Shown: positions 50,821-60,187 of the stretch, piece by piece
How the letters are laid out: the number at the start of each line of letters is the position of its first letter
Position numbering within the stretch: position 1 is the stretch's first letter
Assembly (NCBI RefSeq): GCF_004217185.1
Contig: NZ_SHKL01000001.1
Span: 4,276,001-4,340,000, forward strand
Source of the DNA: Pseudonocardia sediminis
GTDB taxonomy: Bacteria > Actinomycetota > Actinomycetes > Mycobacteriales > Pseudonocardiaceae
Length of the DNA: 64,000 bases
Direction: 5' to 3'
Position numbers and translations under genes: made by a program
Notes under the pieces: model-generated
Database searches by the model: none
The model's input: only the letters and a program-made list of their open reading frames with translations
What the model was told of the DNA's origin: nothing

Positions 50821-51630
50821 TCAGCGGGACTGGCACCCCGGGCACCAGAACAGGTTGCGGGCCCGGTGCTCCGAACGCGCGATCGGCGTGCCGCAGACCA
50901 GGCACGGCTGCCCGGTGCGCCGGTAGGCGTAGACGACGCTCGCGCACACCCCGCCGGCGTCGGGCGGCTCGAGCAGCGCCGGGTCGTGCTCCGGGCGCAG
51001 CGTCTCGATCTTCCCGGCCCGCTCGCCCTCGCGGAGCATCTCCGACAGGTCCGCCCACAGCGCGTCGAAGCGTTCCCGGCCCAGCTCGCGGCCGGGCAGC
51101 ATCGGGTCCAGCCCGGTCCGGAACAGGGTCTCGGCGCGGAAGACGTTGCCCAGCCCGGCGATCACGGACTGGTCCATCAGCAGCGTCGCCAGCGGTGAGC
51201 GGGACCTCGAGATCCTCGCCCACACGCGGTCGGGGTCGGCGTCGTCGCGCAGCGGGTCCTCGCCGAGACGGGCCCGCAGCGCCTTCACCTCGACGTCGTC
51301 GAACAGCTCGCAGGCACTCGGCCCGCGCAGGTCCGCGTAGTGCGTCTCGCCGACGATCCGCATCCGGACGGCGCCACGCGGCGGGTCGAGCGGGAGCCTC
51401 CGGTTGCCGAACCGGCCCCACAGCCCCAGGTGCACGTGCACGACGAGGTCCGGGCCGTAGACCTGGAACAGGTGCTTGCCGTGCGCCTCGACGCGTTCGA
51501 GGACCCGGCCGTCGACGATCTCGGCGCCGGTGGTGAAGCGCCGCTGCGGGCTGGAGACCTCCACCGGACGTCCGGCGTAGCGCTTCCGCTGCAGGCGGGC
51601 CATACGGTGCACGGTGTGGCCTTCGGGCAT
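50821..51630 (-). CDS. Nei/Fpg-family DNA glycosylase (endonuclease VIII-like)
   Basis: The 269-residue protein has MPEGHTVHR (catalytic Pro2, Glu3), the H2TH region (DQSVIAGLGNVFRAETLFR) and a C-terminal zinc finger (CLVCGTPIARSEHRARNLFWCPGC). The bifunctional glycosylase removes oxidised bases and nicks the abasic site. The start GHTVHR and the layout match actinobacterial Nei2-type proteins more than Fpg. It stands alone between the molybdoenzyme and doxX genes. Confidence 0.9.
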   Translation of the reverse strand: MPEGHTVHRMARLQRKRYAGRPVEVSSPQRRFTTGAEIVDGRVLERVEAHGKHLFQVYGPDLVVHVHLGLWGRFGNRRLPLDPPRGAVRMRIVGETHYADLRGPSACELFDDVEVKALRARLGEDPLRDDADPDRVWARISRSRSPLATLLMDQSVIAGLGNVFRAETLFRTGLDPMLPGRELGRERFDALWADLSEMLREGERAGKIETLRPEHDPALLEPPDAGGVCASVVYAYRRTGQPCLVCGTPIARSEHRARNLFWCPGCQSR

Positions 51631-51671
51631 CCGATCAGAGTGCGGGAGCCCGCCGGGATCCGCGCGCCGGA

Positions 51672-52136
51672 TCAGGCCCGGTGGCTGCCCGCACTCACCG
51701 GGGTGCGGTCGGTGGTCGTGCCGTCGCGACGGGTGGCGATCACGTGGTCCACCGAGAACCGTCCGGCACCCGACGCCGCCAGCGCCAGTGCGCCGATCGC
51801 GATGACGCCGACGAGCTCCCAGCCACCCTCGTCGACGAAGATCCCCTGCCCGAGGTGGGCGAACACCCCGGCACCGATCATCGTGGCGACCACCAGCAGC
51901 GCCGCGACCGGTGTGAACGCGCCGACGATCAGCGCCACCCCGCCGAGCAGCTCGACGGCCATCGTGAACACCGCCGCGACACCGGGCAGCGGGATGCCCA
52001 TGCCGGCGAAGCCCTCGGCGACCGGCCCCACCCCGCGTCCGAGCTTCTGCACGCCGTGCGCGATCAGCACCACGCCGAGCACGACGCGGGCGATCACCAG
52101 GGCGATGTCGGACAGGGGGGAGCGAAGCGAGCGCAT
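51672..52136 (-). CDS. DoxX-family membrane protein
   Basis: From ATG 52136 (GGAGG 9 bp upstream) the 154-residue protein has four hydrophobic helices, beginning IALVIARVVLGVVLIAHGVQKLGRG, and FAGMGIPLPGVAAVFTMAVELLGGVALIVGAFTPVAALL. These are DoxX family marks. Such proteins are linked to redox or quinone-associated functions, but mostly without known roles. A divergent promoter region (144 bp) separates it from the threonine synthase. Confidence 0.85.
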   Translation of the reverse strand: MRSLRSPLSDIALVIARVVLGVVLIAHGVQKLGRGVGPVAEGFAGMGIPLPGVAAVFTMAVELLGGVALIVGAFTPVAALLVVATMIGAGVFAHLGQGIFVDEGGWELVGVIAIGALALAASGAGRFSVDHVIATRRDGTTTDRTPVSAGSHRA

Positions 52137-52280
52137 CGGGTGGGCCTCCGAGGTGGTTGAACCTTCATCCGTCCGGGTCCAGGGTAGAGGAACCACCCGA
52201 ACCGGACGATCTCGGCGTCCGGCGATCCGGTCACACCGCCCGAGTTGCCGATCCGCGCCCCGCGCGTTTGCCTTCCACGC

Positions 52281-53531
52281 GTGGCTGCTCCCTCCGCGCT
52301 CCCGACCACGTACTCGACGCTGTCGCACCTCGAGTGCTCCCGCGACGGCTCCCGGCACGACGCCGACGTCGTCCAGGGCACCTCACCGGCCGGTGCCCCG
52401 CTGCTGGCCCGCTACGACCTCGAACGTGCCGCCGCGACCGTCTCCCCCGCCGACATCGCGACCCGGGCACCCGACCTCTGGCGCTACCACGAGCTGCTGC
52501 CGGTCCGGGACCCCGCGCACGTCGTGACGCTCGGCGAGGGCATGACCCCGTTGCTCGACCTCCCCCGCGCCGGCGCCCGCCTCGGCGTCCCCGGTCTGCG
52601 GATGAAGGACGAGGGCCTCGTCCCGACCGGCGCGTTCAAGGCCCGCGGCGCCGCCGTCGGGATCTCCCGGGCCGCCGAGCTCGGGGTACGCGCGGTCGCG
52701 ATGCCCACCAACGGCAACGCCGGCGCCGCCTGGGCGTCCTACGCGGCGCGGGCCGGCATGGGGTCGCTGATCGCGATGCCGGTCGACGCACCGGAGATCA
52801 CCCGCCGCGAGTGCGTCGTCGCCGGCGCCGAGCTCTACCTGGTCGACGGCCTGATCGGCGACGCCGGGAAGCTCGTCGCGGACGCCGTGCGCCGCCGCAC
52901 CGGCTATCAGGACACCTCGACGCTGCGCGAGCCGTACCGCATCGAGGGCAAGAAGACGATGGGCTACGAGATCGTCGAGCAGCTCGGCTGGCGCGCCCCG
53001 GACGTCATCCTCTACCCGACCGGCGGCGGGGTCGGGATCATCGCGATCCACAAGGCGCTGCAGGAGATGCGGGAGCTGGGCTGGCTGACTGGGCCGATGC
53101 CGCGCCTGGTCGCGGTGCAGGCCGACGGCTGCGCCCCGATCGTCGACGCGTTCGACGCCGGGCTGTCGGAGTCCACCGCGCCCGCCGACGCGCACACGAT
53201 CGCGTTCGGGATCACCGTCCCGAAGGCGCTGGGCGACTTCCTGGTGCTCGACGCCGTCCGCGACACCGGCGGCACCGCGATCGCGGTCTCCGACGACGAG
53301 CTGCTCGCCGCCCAGCACACCCTGGCCCGCGACGAGGGCACGTGGATCTGCCCGGAGGGCGGGGCGTGCGTGGCCGCGGTCGGGCAGCTGCGGGAGTCGG
53401 GCTGGCTCGACGGGTCGGAGGACGTCGTCGTGCTCAACACCGGCACCGGTCTGATCTACCCGGACACCGTCGCCGTGGACGTCCCGACACTGCCGGTCGA
53501 CGGCCGGATCCCGGGCGGGGACGACGCGTGA
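52281..53531 (+). CDS. Threonine synthase, PLP-dependent
   Basis: The 416-residue protein starts at GTG 52281. It has an N-terminal LSHLECS segment with Cys19, found in many threonine synthases, LGEGMTPLLDLPRAG, the PLP lysine in PTGAFKARG (Lys120), NGNAGAAW for phosphate binding and TGGGVGIIAIHKAL. It converts O-phosphohomoserine to threonine. Unlike the usual hom-thrC-thrB arrangement it is followed by a transporter (GTGA overlap), so a role on another hydroxy- or amino-acid substrate is possible. Confidence 0.82.
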   Translation: MAAPSALPTTYSTLSHLECSRDGSRHDADVVQGTSPAGAPLLARYDLERAAATVSPADIATRAPDLWRYHELLPVRDPAHVVTLGEGMTPLLDLPRAGARLGVPGLRMKDEGLVPTGAFKARGAAVGISRAAELGVRAVAMPTNGNAGAAWASYAARAGMGSLIAMPVDAPEITRRECVVAGAELYLVDGLIGDAGKLVADAVRRRTGYQDTSTLREPYRIEGKKTMGYEIVEQLGWRAPDVILYPTGGGVGIIAIHKALQEMRELGWLTGPMPRLVAVQADGCAPIVDAFDAGLSESTAPADAHTIAFGITVPKALGDFLVLDAVRDTGGTAIAVSDDELLAAQHTLARDEGTWICPEGGACVAAVGQLRESGWLDGSEDVVVLNTGTGLIYPDTVAVDVPTLPVDGRIPGGDDA

Positions 53532-55069
53532 GCGCCCCGGAGCAGGGCGAACGGCCCGGCGGTGTGATCGGGCTGATCGAACGCGTCGGCAACCGCGTCC
53601 CACATCCGTTCTACCTGTTCTGGTACCTGCTGATCGTCGTCGGCGCAGCGAGCGCGGTGCTCACCGCGACCGGCGCCACCGCACAGCTGCCCGGCGCCCC
53701 CACCGCCGAGCCGGTGCGCAACATCCTGTCCGTGAGCGGGCTGCAGCACCTGCTCACGACGATGGTCGACAACTTCATCGGGTTCCCACCGCTGGGTGTC
53801 GTCCTGACGGTGCTGCTCGGCGTCGGTGTGGCCGAGCGGACCGGGTTCCTGCGCGCGGTCGTCGCCGCGACCCTGGCGCGGGTGCCGGCCCGGCTGATGC
53901 CGTTCGCCGTCGTCTACGTCGCCGGGCAGGGCCACTTCATGGGCGACGCGGCGATGGTCATCCTGCCGCCGCTGGCCGCGCTGGCGTTCCGCTCGGTCGG
54001 GCGGCACCCGGTGGCCGGGGCGATCGGCGCGTTCGCGGCGACGGCGGTCGGCTACGGCTCCGGGCTGATCGTGGGCGCGCTGGACGCGAACCTCGCCGCC
54101 CTGTCGGAGCGGGTGCTCCCGCCGGGGACGCCGCCCGGGGTGGAGACCTCGGTGCTGATGAACTACTACATCCAGGTCGTCGCGGCGCTGATCCTCCCGG
54201 CCGTCGTCGGCTGGATACTCGTCCGCTTCGTCGAGCCCGGTCTGGCGCCGTACCGACCGGAAGACGATTCCGGCTCCCCGGACGACGAACCCGACGCCAC
54301 CGTCACCCCCATGCAGCGCCGGGCCCTGCGGATCGCCCTGCTGGCGACGACCGGGTTCGTCCTCGTCGTGCTGGCCGGATGGCTGGTCCCCGACGGGCCG
54401 CTGCAGGGCGACGACGGCGCGCTGATCGACTCCCCGTTCTTCGACGCCCTCGTCCCGCTGATCATGATGAGCTTCCTGGTCGTGGGCATCACCTACGGCG
54501 CGCTCACCGGCGTGATCACCCGGGCCGCCGACGTGCCGGGCCTGATGGCGCAGGCGCTGACCCCGATGCTGGGGTTCGTCGTGATCGCGTTCTCGGCCGG
54601 GCAGTTCATCGAGATGTTCTCCTGGAGCCGGGTCGGGACGTGGCTCGCGGTGGAGGGCTCGGCCGGGTTGCGGTCGGCGGGCCTGGACGGGTTCCCGGCC
54701 CTGATGATCGCGCTCGTGCTGTGCTCGGTTCTGGCGATGCTGATCTTCTCCGGCGCCTCGCTGTGGGCGGTGCTGGCGCCGGTGCTGATCCCGGTGTTCG
54801 TCGGGCTCGGACTGCACCCGGCCGTCATCCAGGCGACCTACCGGATCGGTGACTCGATCACCAACCCGATCTCGCCGCTGAACCCCTACCTCTACGTGCT
54901 GCTGTCCACGACCCAGCGCTACGACAGCCGGTTCACCCTGGGCATGCTGTTCTCCCGGATGGCCCTGTTCGTGGTGCCGGTGACGGTGCTGTGGGTCGGC
55001 ATCCTGGCGTTGTTCTTCTTCACCGGGACGCCGATGGGCCCAGGCACGACGATCGGCATCGGCGGGTAG
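53528..55069 (+). CDS. AbgT-family transporter
   Basis: The 513-residue protein (start overlapping the upstream stop) has about 11-13 spans with LIERVGNRVPHPFYLFWYLL, GLQHLLTTMVDNFIGFPPLGVVLTVLLGVGVAERTGFL, AGQGHFMGDAAMVILPPLAAL and GDSITNPISPLNPYL, all hallmarks of AbgT proteins. Known members transport p-aminobenzoyl-glutamate or act as drug/antimetabolite efflux pumps using H+ or Na+. Co-translation with threonine synthase suggests a linked amino-acid substrate, but this is inference. Confidence 0.88.
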   Translation: MSAPEQGERPGGVIGLIERVGNRVPHPFYLFWYLLIVVGAASAVLTATGATAQLPGAPTAEPVRNILSVSGLQHLLTTMVDNFIGFPPLGVVLTVLLGVGVAERTGFLRAVVAATLARVPARLMPFAVVYVAGQGHFMGDAAMVILPPLAALAFRSVGRHPVAGAIGAFAATAVGYGSGLIVGALDANLAALSERVLPPGTPPGVETSVLMNYYIQVVAALILPAVVGWILVRFVEPGLAPYRPEDDSGSPDDEPDATVTPMQRRALRIALLATTGFVLVVLAGWLVPDGPLQGDDGALIDSPFFDALVPLIMMSFLVVGITYGALTGVITRAADVPGLMAQALTPMLGFVVIAFSAGQFIEMFSWSRVGTWLAVEGSAGLRSAGLDGFPALMIALVLCSVLAMLIFSGASLWAVLAPVLIPVFVGLGLHPAVIQATYRIGDSITNPISPLNPYLYVLLSTTQRYDSRFTLGMLFSRMALFVVPVTVLWVGILALFFFTGTPMGPGTTIGIGG

Positions 55070-55075
55070 GACCGC

Positions 55076-55312
55076 TCAGGCCGCGGCCCCGAGGCGCCGG
55101 GCCTCGTCGCGGGCGACCTGCCGCCCCGTCCCGCACACGGGGCAGCGCGTCTCGAAGCGGTTGCGCAGCGGCAGGACCGGGACGAAGAACAGCGTGAACC
55201 GCGTCCGGCGTCGGACGAGGGACTGCGGACCGGGGTGCCCGCAGACCATGCAGGCGAGGGCGACGAGCCCGAGCGGCCACTCCTTGCGGGACAGCCCGAA
55301 GATCACGAGCAT
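55076..55312 (-). CDS. Small zinc-ribbon protein, 78 aa
   Basis: The ATG at 55312 opens MLVIFGLSRKEWPLGLVALACMVCGHPGPQSLVRRRTRFTLFFVPVLPL and a C-terminal CPVCG. Two CxxC knuckles (CMVC and CPVC), about 40 residues apart, are typical of small zinc-ribbon proteins of actinobacteria with a hydrophobic middle that may sit on the membrane. Its stop lies 6 bp from the AbgT stop, and the genes are convergent. The function is unknown. Confidence 0.7.
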   Translation of the reverse strand: MLVIFGLSRKEWPLGLVALACMVCGHPGPQSLVRRRTRFTLFFVPVLPLRNRFETRCPVCGTGRQVARDEARRLGAAA

Positions 55313-55384
55313 CAGGCGTCCGCCTCGTCCTGGTTCGTACCGGTTCGGTGCGTCATGACCCGAGTGTGCCGGACCCCGGTCCAT

Positions 55385-55435
55385 GATCGGCGTCCCGGCA
55401 GCGAACAGCACCGGTTCTGACGCCGATCGCTGCCG
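55385..55435. repeat. Overlapping inverted repeats in a 171-bp gap
   Basis: GATCGGCGTC (55385-55394) pairs with GACGCCGATC (55419-55428), and CGGCAGCG (55396-55403) pairs with CGCTGCCG (55428-55435). The two stems exclude each other. They lie after the TPM-protein stop and before the zinc-ribbon start on the minus strand. GATCGGCGTC occurs again at 58681 with a nearby partial partner. Confidence 0.55.
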
Positions 55436-55483
55436 CCACGACGATCATCGAGGCCGACCACCGGGACCGACCGTCGGGGCCGG

Positions 55484-57526
55484 TCAGAACCGCCCGCCAC
55501 CCCCGCGCCGTCCGCGCGTGGCCGAACCACCGAAGCTGCCGGGCGAACGGCCTCCGCCGCCGAAACCACCGCCGCCGGAGTAGCCGCCGCCGCCCAGCGC
55601 ACCGGAGAGGATGCCACCGAGCACGAGGCTGCCCAGGTCGGCGGCGACACCACCCCGGCCACCGCCGTATCCGCCCGAGGACGGCCCCGACCAGCGCGAG
55701 ACGTCGGACTGCGCCAGCTGCAACGCGGTGCGGGCCATGGTGTCGGCGGCCTGCGCCTCGGCGAGTGCGGCCGACGGGTCGCCGCCGGCCTCGGCCTGCT
55801 GCAGGTGCCGCCTGGCCTCGGCGAGGCGGGTGCGGGCGTCGGTACCGACGGCGCCGCGCCGGGTCGTGACGAAGTCCTCCGCCGCGCCGACGGCCGAGCG
55901 CGCGGTGAGCAGCGTCTGCTCCAGCGTCGCGGTGACCCGCCGGTTCCGCTCCTGCGCGTCCTTCGCCTGCGCGAGTCCCTGGTCGAGCGCGGTGTCGGCG
56001 TCGTCGATCAGGCGCAGCGCGGCGAGCGGGTCGGGCGGCGTCGCGCGCTGCGCGGTGTCGGCGGAGGCGAGCGCGGCCTCGGCGCGGGCGACGAGGGCCG
56101 CGAGCCCTCCCGGGTCACCGGCGGCCAGGATCGCGCGGGCCTCGGCCAGGTCCTGCTCGGTCTCGGCGCGGGCCGCGGCGATCCTCTCCCCGGCCGCGGC
56201 GAGGTCGGACTCCAGCCGCCCGACGCCGTCGAGCAGCGTCCCGGCCTGGGTGATCGCCTCCTCCGCGGCGCGGCCGGACACGACCGCGGCACTGCGTCCG
56301 GTCGCGGGCCCGGTCGATCCCGGTGCCGTCGTGCTCCCGGCTGCCGATGCCGGCGCCGGTCCCGCGTCCGTCTCCGCCGAGGCCAGCTCCATCCGGGCGG
56401 CCTTCAGCTCCTCCGCGGCGACGGCGAGCAGCTCGCGGGCCTGCCCGACGTTGCCGGACACGGGCTCCAGGGCCGCGGCGGCGTAGCGGGTGCGCAGCGC
56501 GCCGAGGGCCGCGTCGACCTGCGGGAGCCTCGTGTTCGCGGTGTCGAGGCTCGTCCCGAGACCGGCGAGGTACTCCGGCGCCCCGGCCTCGAGGTCGCGC
56601 AGGGCGTCGAACTCGGCGACCTGGGCGTCGAGGCGCGCGTCGGCGGTCCGGCAGGCGTGGATGATCTCGGCGAGCATCGTGCGCCTCGTGGGCTCGTCCT
56701 CCGGGATCTCGTCGTCGAGCTCCTGCTGCAGGGTGAAGCCGCGCAGCATCTCGGCCCGGGAGAGCTCCATCGCGCCGGCGAACCCGGCCACCGCCTCGTC
56801 GCCGAAGTGCGCGCGGGCGGCGGCGAGCTCCTGGTCGGAGGTGCGGACCGCGTCGTCGATCTCGAGCAGGGCCTGGCTGGCGCGGAAGCCGAGGTCCTCG
56901 GTCGAGACGCCGGTGAACTCGTCGTCCGGCCCGGGCCCGGCCGGTGGCGCATCCGGAGTGGGCGCCGCCGCTCGGTCCCTGCGACGCCGGCTGATCAGGT
57001 AGGCCCCGCCGCCGAGGACGACGATCCCGCCGACGACCGCGACCCCGGTCCCGATCGCACCGCCGCCACCGCCGCCCCGTAGCCCGTCCGCCAGGGCGAC
57101 GGCGGCGCCGGAGAAGTCGTTCGCGGCCAGGCGCGGCTCGACGTCGTCGCGCTCGATCGCGTCGGTCCGCGACTCCGAGACCGAGAAGTTCTGGGAGAAC
57201 GACGTCCCGTACGCCCGGTCCTCGGTCGCCACCGCCAGCAGGGCGTCGGCGTCACCGAGCTGCGAGCGCTGCGCGGCCCGGTCGGCCCACGTGCGGCCGT
57301 CGAGGTCGTCGAAGGAACGCACGTAGACCACGAACAGGTCGATGTTCTCCGACGCCCGCAGCTCGTCGATCGCGGCGCTGACCGCGGCCCGCCCGGCCGG
57401 GTCGAGCGCGCCCGCGCGGTCGGTGACCCGGTCGGCCAGGCGCGACGGAGGCTCGGCCGTCGCGGGCCCCGCCGCGGACAGCAGCGCGATCACCACCACC
57501 GCGACGAGTGTGGACAGTCTGCGCAC
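55484..57526 (-). CDS. TPM-domain membrane protein (YgcG-like) with long coiled-coil tail
   Basis: The 680-residue protein has a signal peptide (VVVIALLSAAGPATA). A TPM domain follows at residues ~30-150 (LADRVTDRAGALDPAGRAAVSAAIDEL, DLFVVYVRSFDDLDGRTWADRAA, DALLAVATEDRAYG), then a transmembrane segment (~155-178) and a long Ala/Glu/Arg-rich helical region up to about 610. The Gly-rich C terminus (GGGGYSGGGGFGGGG) is typical of the family. TPM domains act in photosystem repair in plants and have phosphatase-like folds. In actinobacteria the function is unknown; it is probably located at the cell envelope. Confidence 0.85.
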   Translation of the reverse strand: MRRLSTLVAVVVIALLSAAGPATAEPPSRLADRVTDRAGALDPAGRAAVSAAIDELRASENIDLFVVYVRSFDDLDGRTWADRAAQRSQLGDADALLAVATEDRAYGTSFSQNFSVSESRTDAIERDDVEPRLAANDFSGAAVALADGLRGGGGGGAIGTGVAVVGGIVVLGGGAYLISRRRRDRAAAPTPDAPPAGPGPDDEFTGVSTEDLGFRASQALLEIDDAVRTSDQELAAARAHFGDEAVAGFAGAMELSRAEMLRGFTLQQELDDEIPEDEPTRRTMLAEIIHACRTADARLDAQVAEFDALRDLEAGAPEYLAGLGTSLDTANTRLPQVDAALGALRTRYAAAALEPVSGNVGQARELLAVAAEELKAARMELASAETDAGPAPASAAGSTTAPGSTGPATGRSAAVVSGRAAEEAITQAGTLLDGVGRLESDLAAAGERIAAARAETEQDLAEARAILAAGDPGGLAALVARAEAALASADTAQRATPPDPLAALRLIDDADTALDQGLAQAKDAQERNRRVTATLEQTLLTARSAVGAAEDFVTTRRGAVGTDARTRLAEARRHLQQAEAGGDPSAALAEAQAADTMARTALQLAQSDVSRWSGPSSGGYGGGRGGVAADLGSLVLGGILSGALGGGGYSGGGGFGGGGRSPGSFGGSATRGRRGGGGRF

Positions 57527-57652
57527 GACGACCTCCGGCGAATGTTGAGGGGGCCATCATGTCGCCCCGGCCCCGCACCCACGCCGGAGGCCGCACTCGT
57601 GCCGCTCCTGTCCGGCATCGCGACACGGTCGCGTCATGAGTGCCGGCGCGGG

Positions 57653-58552
57653 TCAGGCGGTGCGCCCCAGCCAGCCGAGGATCCGTTCGTTGATCTCGTC
57701 CGGGCGTTCGACCAGCATGAAGTGCCCGACGCCCTCGATCAGCTCGGCCTCCGAGCCCGGACCGGCGTGGTTCGGGACGGTGGCGACCTGGGCGGCGTCC
57801 ATGCCGTGGCAGCCGTCGTTGGTGCCGTGCAGGTAGAGCGTCGGCTGCGGGATGTCGCCGCCCCACGCCGCGGCCTGCCCGGCCGCCCAGGCCTCGGATC
57901 CGAAGCGCGTCGGGTCGAATTGGCCCCAGTAGTAGCCCAGCGCCGCCCGCAGGTGCGCCGGGTCGCGCAGTGCGTCGCGCAGGTGTCCGAGGTCCTCGGT
58001 CGCGTCGTGCCCCGGTGACCAGTCGCCCCAGATGTCGCGGATGAAGGCGAAGTCGTCCTCGCGGATCCGGTCCTCGATGACCTGCTGCATCTGGAAGTAC
58101 CAGAAGTAGAACGACTTCTTGATCTGTTCGTAGGTCACCAGGTTGGCGCCGAAGATCTCGAACGGCGGGATGTTGAGGATGACGCAGCGCCCGAACAGCT
58201 CCGGGGCCCGGCTGCCGGCGCCCCACGCGCCGACCGCGCCCCAGTCGTGAGCGATCAGCAGTGCGTCGGAACCGGCACCGCCCAGGGCCCGGGCCAGGGC
58301 GATCTGGTCGGCCACCATCGTCGAGGTGTGCACGTGCGTCGGGTCGGCGGGCAGCGTCGTCGGCGCGAAGCTGCGGGCGAACGGCGCCATCGCGTGGAAC
58401 CCGGCCTCGGCCAGGGCCGGGAGCAGGTGCCGGTAGGTGAACGGCGAGTCCGGGAAGCCGTGCATGCACAGTGCGAGCGGCCCCTCCCCGGCCTCCAGGT
58501 AGGTGAAGGTGATCCCGTTGGCGTCCATGGTCCCGCGTGCCAGGTCGGCCAT
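57653..58552 (-). CDS. Alpha/beta hydrolase, epoxide-hydrolase-like
   Basis: The 299-residue protein has an HGFPDSPFTYRHLLPAL oxyanion motif, the nucleophile elbow AHDWGAVG (Asp nucleophile, as in epoxide hydrolases and dehalogenases), the acid in GTNDGCHG and the base His in GVGHFMLVERPDEIN. The cap domain is helical with aromatic residues (FYFWYFQMQQ). An Asp nucleophile points to an epoxide hydrolase or haloalkane dehalogenase-type reaction. It is a single-gene unit with no evident operon partner. Confidence 0.88.
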   Translation of the reverse strand: MADLARGTMDANGITFTYLEAGEGPLALCMHGFPDSPFTYRHLLPALAEAGFHAMAPFARSFAPTTLPADPTHVHTSTMVADQIALARALGGAGSDALLIAHDWGAVGAWGAGSRAPELFGRCVILNIPPFEIFGANLVTYEQIKKSFYFWYFQMQQVIEDRIREDDFAFIRDIWGDWSPGHDATEDLGHLRDALRDPAHLRAALGYYWGQFDPTRFGSEAWAAGQAAAWGGDIPQPTLYLHGTNDGCHGMDAAQVATVPNHAGPGSEAELIEGVGHFMLVERPDEINERILGWLGRTA

Positions 58553-58626
58553 CTCGACGTCCTCCTCGACGTGTGAGCTGCATCACCATGGTGGCTCAGA
58601 TCCCGCGACGGGGGCGGCTCATCCTG

Positions 58627-58664
<38 letters not shown>

Positions 58665-58751
58665 CCCAGAGCCGGCGCATGATCGGCGTCCGGGGGGCGA
58701 TGCGCGACGGAGGTGTCGCCGATCGCCTCCGAACCACCGATCACGACCCGC

Positions 58752-58802
58752 CTGCGCGTAGGTGACCCGCTCGCCGTCGAAGGTGAGGAACGGGCGCTCG
58801 CC
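58752..58802 (-). pseudogene. Remnant of an AMP-forming acyl-CoA ligase (about 17 codons)
   Basis: On the minus strand the segment reads GERPFLTFDGERVTYAQ, which matches the N-terminal strand pair of AMP-binding ligases (RPFLTFDGERLTYAE-type). It is isolated in unrelated sequence and cannot belong to a working gene. The similarity is short and judged by eye. Confidence 0.4.
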
Positions 58803-58869
58803 GAACCTCCCGCTGCTCCGTCTGCGCCCCGTTGCGCCGACCGTGCGGGCGATCCGGCACCCTGGGGTC

Positions 58870-59349
58870 ATGCCCCGTCTGCGTCCGGCCGCCGACCCGC
58901 CTCCCGCACCGCTGTCGCGGTACTGGAACGGCTACGTGGGCGAGTGCGCGTCGATGGTGACGCGGTTCCACCGGATCACCGGCGCGCTGCCGACCGGCCA
59001 GGTGCAGACGTGGCTCGGCGAGATCGGCAAGCGTCTCGACGCCGAGCTGGAGGCCGTCCGCCGACTGGCCACGGTCGGCGACTCGATCGAGCCGGCGCGG
59101 TTCCGCGTCCGGCAGGGCCCGGCCAAGCGGATCGCCGACCGTCTCGACGCCGCGAAGGCCGCGTTCACCGACGCCGTGAGCCAGGCCGCGGAGATCGCCG
59201 AGCAGGTCGCGCTCGACCCGACGCACAACGACGTCCGCGCACACCTGGAGGTCCTCGGCCGGCAGGCGACGCAGCTCGCGATCGCGACGCCGATCGAGGA
59301 GCCGGAGCCCGAGACCCCGCGACGGAAGTGGCGGCGCACCGCGTCCTGA
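58870..59349 (+). CDS. Hypothetical helical protein, 159 aa
   Basis: From ATG 58870 (CTGGGG about 8 bp upstream) the product begins with a Pro-rich stretch, then ECASMVTRFHRITGALPTGQVQTWLGEIGKRLDAELEAVRRLATVGDSI and further long helices. It ends in a basic, Pro/Glu-rich tail. The composition suggests a helical bundle. No signal peptide, membrane segment or known motif is seen. Confidence 0.55.
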   Translation: MPRLRPAADPPPAPLSRYWNGYVGECASMVTRFHRITGALPTGQVQTWLGEIGKRLDAELEAVRRLATVGDSIEPARFRVRQGPAKRIADRLDAAKAAFTDAVSQAAEIAEQVALDPTHNDVRAHLEVLGRQATQLAIATPIEEPEPETPRRKWRRTAS

Positions 59350-59383
59350 CCGTTTCTCGCGCAGCGGGCGCTCCCCGTCGCGG

Positions 59384-59389
59384 ATAAAA
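59384..59389 (+). promoter_or_regulatory. Candidate -10 box of a leaderless dioxygenase transcript
   Basis: TAAAAT is the only AT-rich hexamer in this GC-rich stretch and ends 8 bp before the ATG at 59398, the distance expected if transcription starts at or next to the start codon. No clear -35 hexamer is visible. Confidence 0.4.
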
Positions 59390-59397
59390 TACGAAGA

Positions 59398-60180
59398 ATG
59401 GATCACACCGTTCTGCAGCCCGTCGGTGCCGAGGTGAACGGTGTGTCGCTGGAGGACATCGACGCCGCCACCGTCACCGATCTGACGGCCCTGCTCGCCG
59501 AACACGGGGTTCTGATCCTGCCCGGCCAGAACATCGGCGACGCGACGTTCGTGAGCTTTCTCGAACGTTTCGGGGAACTGACGTTCACCGTCGGCGAGAC
59601 ACCCGTTCCGGAGTTCGACGACCTGAACGTGATCAGCAACGTCGGGCGCACCACTCCCCCGAAGAGCACCTTCCACACCGACACCAGCTACGTGGCCCGG
59701 CCGCCCGCTTTCACCGCACTGCGCGCCGTGACGATTCCGCTCCAGGGCGGCGCCACGCAGTTCACGAACCAGTACCGGGCCTTCGACACGCTGCCCGCCG
59801 ACGTCCGTGCCGACCTCGAGGGCCGGACGATCCGCCATGTCGTCACCGGCCTGGACCTCGGTGACGACGCCGAGACCGAGGCGGAGCACCCGGTGTTCCG
59901 CCGGCATCCGGTCTCCGGGCGCACGACGCTCTACCTGTCGACGCCGGCACGCTGCGTGTCGATCAGCGGCATGTCCGACGCCGCGTCGCAGGAGATGGTC
60001 CGCTACCTGTTCGAGCACTCGACCCGCGAGGACAACGTCCTGCGCCACGCGTGGTCTCCCGGCGACGTCGTCATCTGGGACAACGCGTGCGTGCTGCACC
60101 GCGCCGACCACGACGGCGTCGTCGGGGACCGGGTGATGCACCGTGGCATGGTCGCCGGTCCGGCGACGGTGGCCGCCTGA
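59398..60180 (+). CDS. TauD/TfdA-family Fe(II)/2-oxoglutarate dioxygenase
   Basis: The 260-residue protein has the facial triad HTD (His93, Asp95) and distal His234 in CVLHRAD, and Arg249 in MHRGM for 2-oxoglutarate. TauD-type features such as LAEHGVLILPGQNI and LQGGATQFTNQYRAFDTLP are present. It hydroxylates or oxidatively cleaves a substrate using 2-oxoglutarate and O2. Its stop is 7 bp from that of the mysD-like gene, to which it is convergent, so it may tailor mycosporines. No Shine-Dalgarno site is present, and a TAAAAT box (59384-59389) lies 8 bp before the ATG, so the mRNA is probably leaderless. Confidence 0.9.
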   Translation: MDHTVLQPVGAEVNGVSLEDIDAATVTDLTALLAEHGVLILPGQNIGDATFVSFLERFGELTFTVGETPVPEFDDLNVISNVGRTTPPKSTFHTDTSYVARPPAFTALRAVTIPLQGGATQFTNQYRAFDTLPADVRADLEGRTIRHVVTGLDLGDDAETEAEHPVFRRHPVSGRTTLYLSTPARCVSISGMSDAASQEMVRYLFEHSTREDNVLRHAWSPGDVVIWDNACVLHRADHDGVVGDRVMHRGMVAGPATVAA

Positions 60181-60187
60181 GCGCGGG

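Noticed and set aside
48805-51198. 797-codon plus-strand open frame opposite the molybdoenzyme and glycosylase genes
   Set aside because: It spans two real genes and an intergenic region in antisense, with no recognisable domain.
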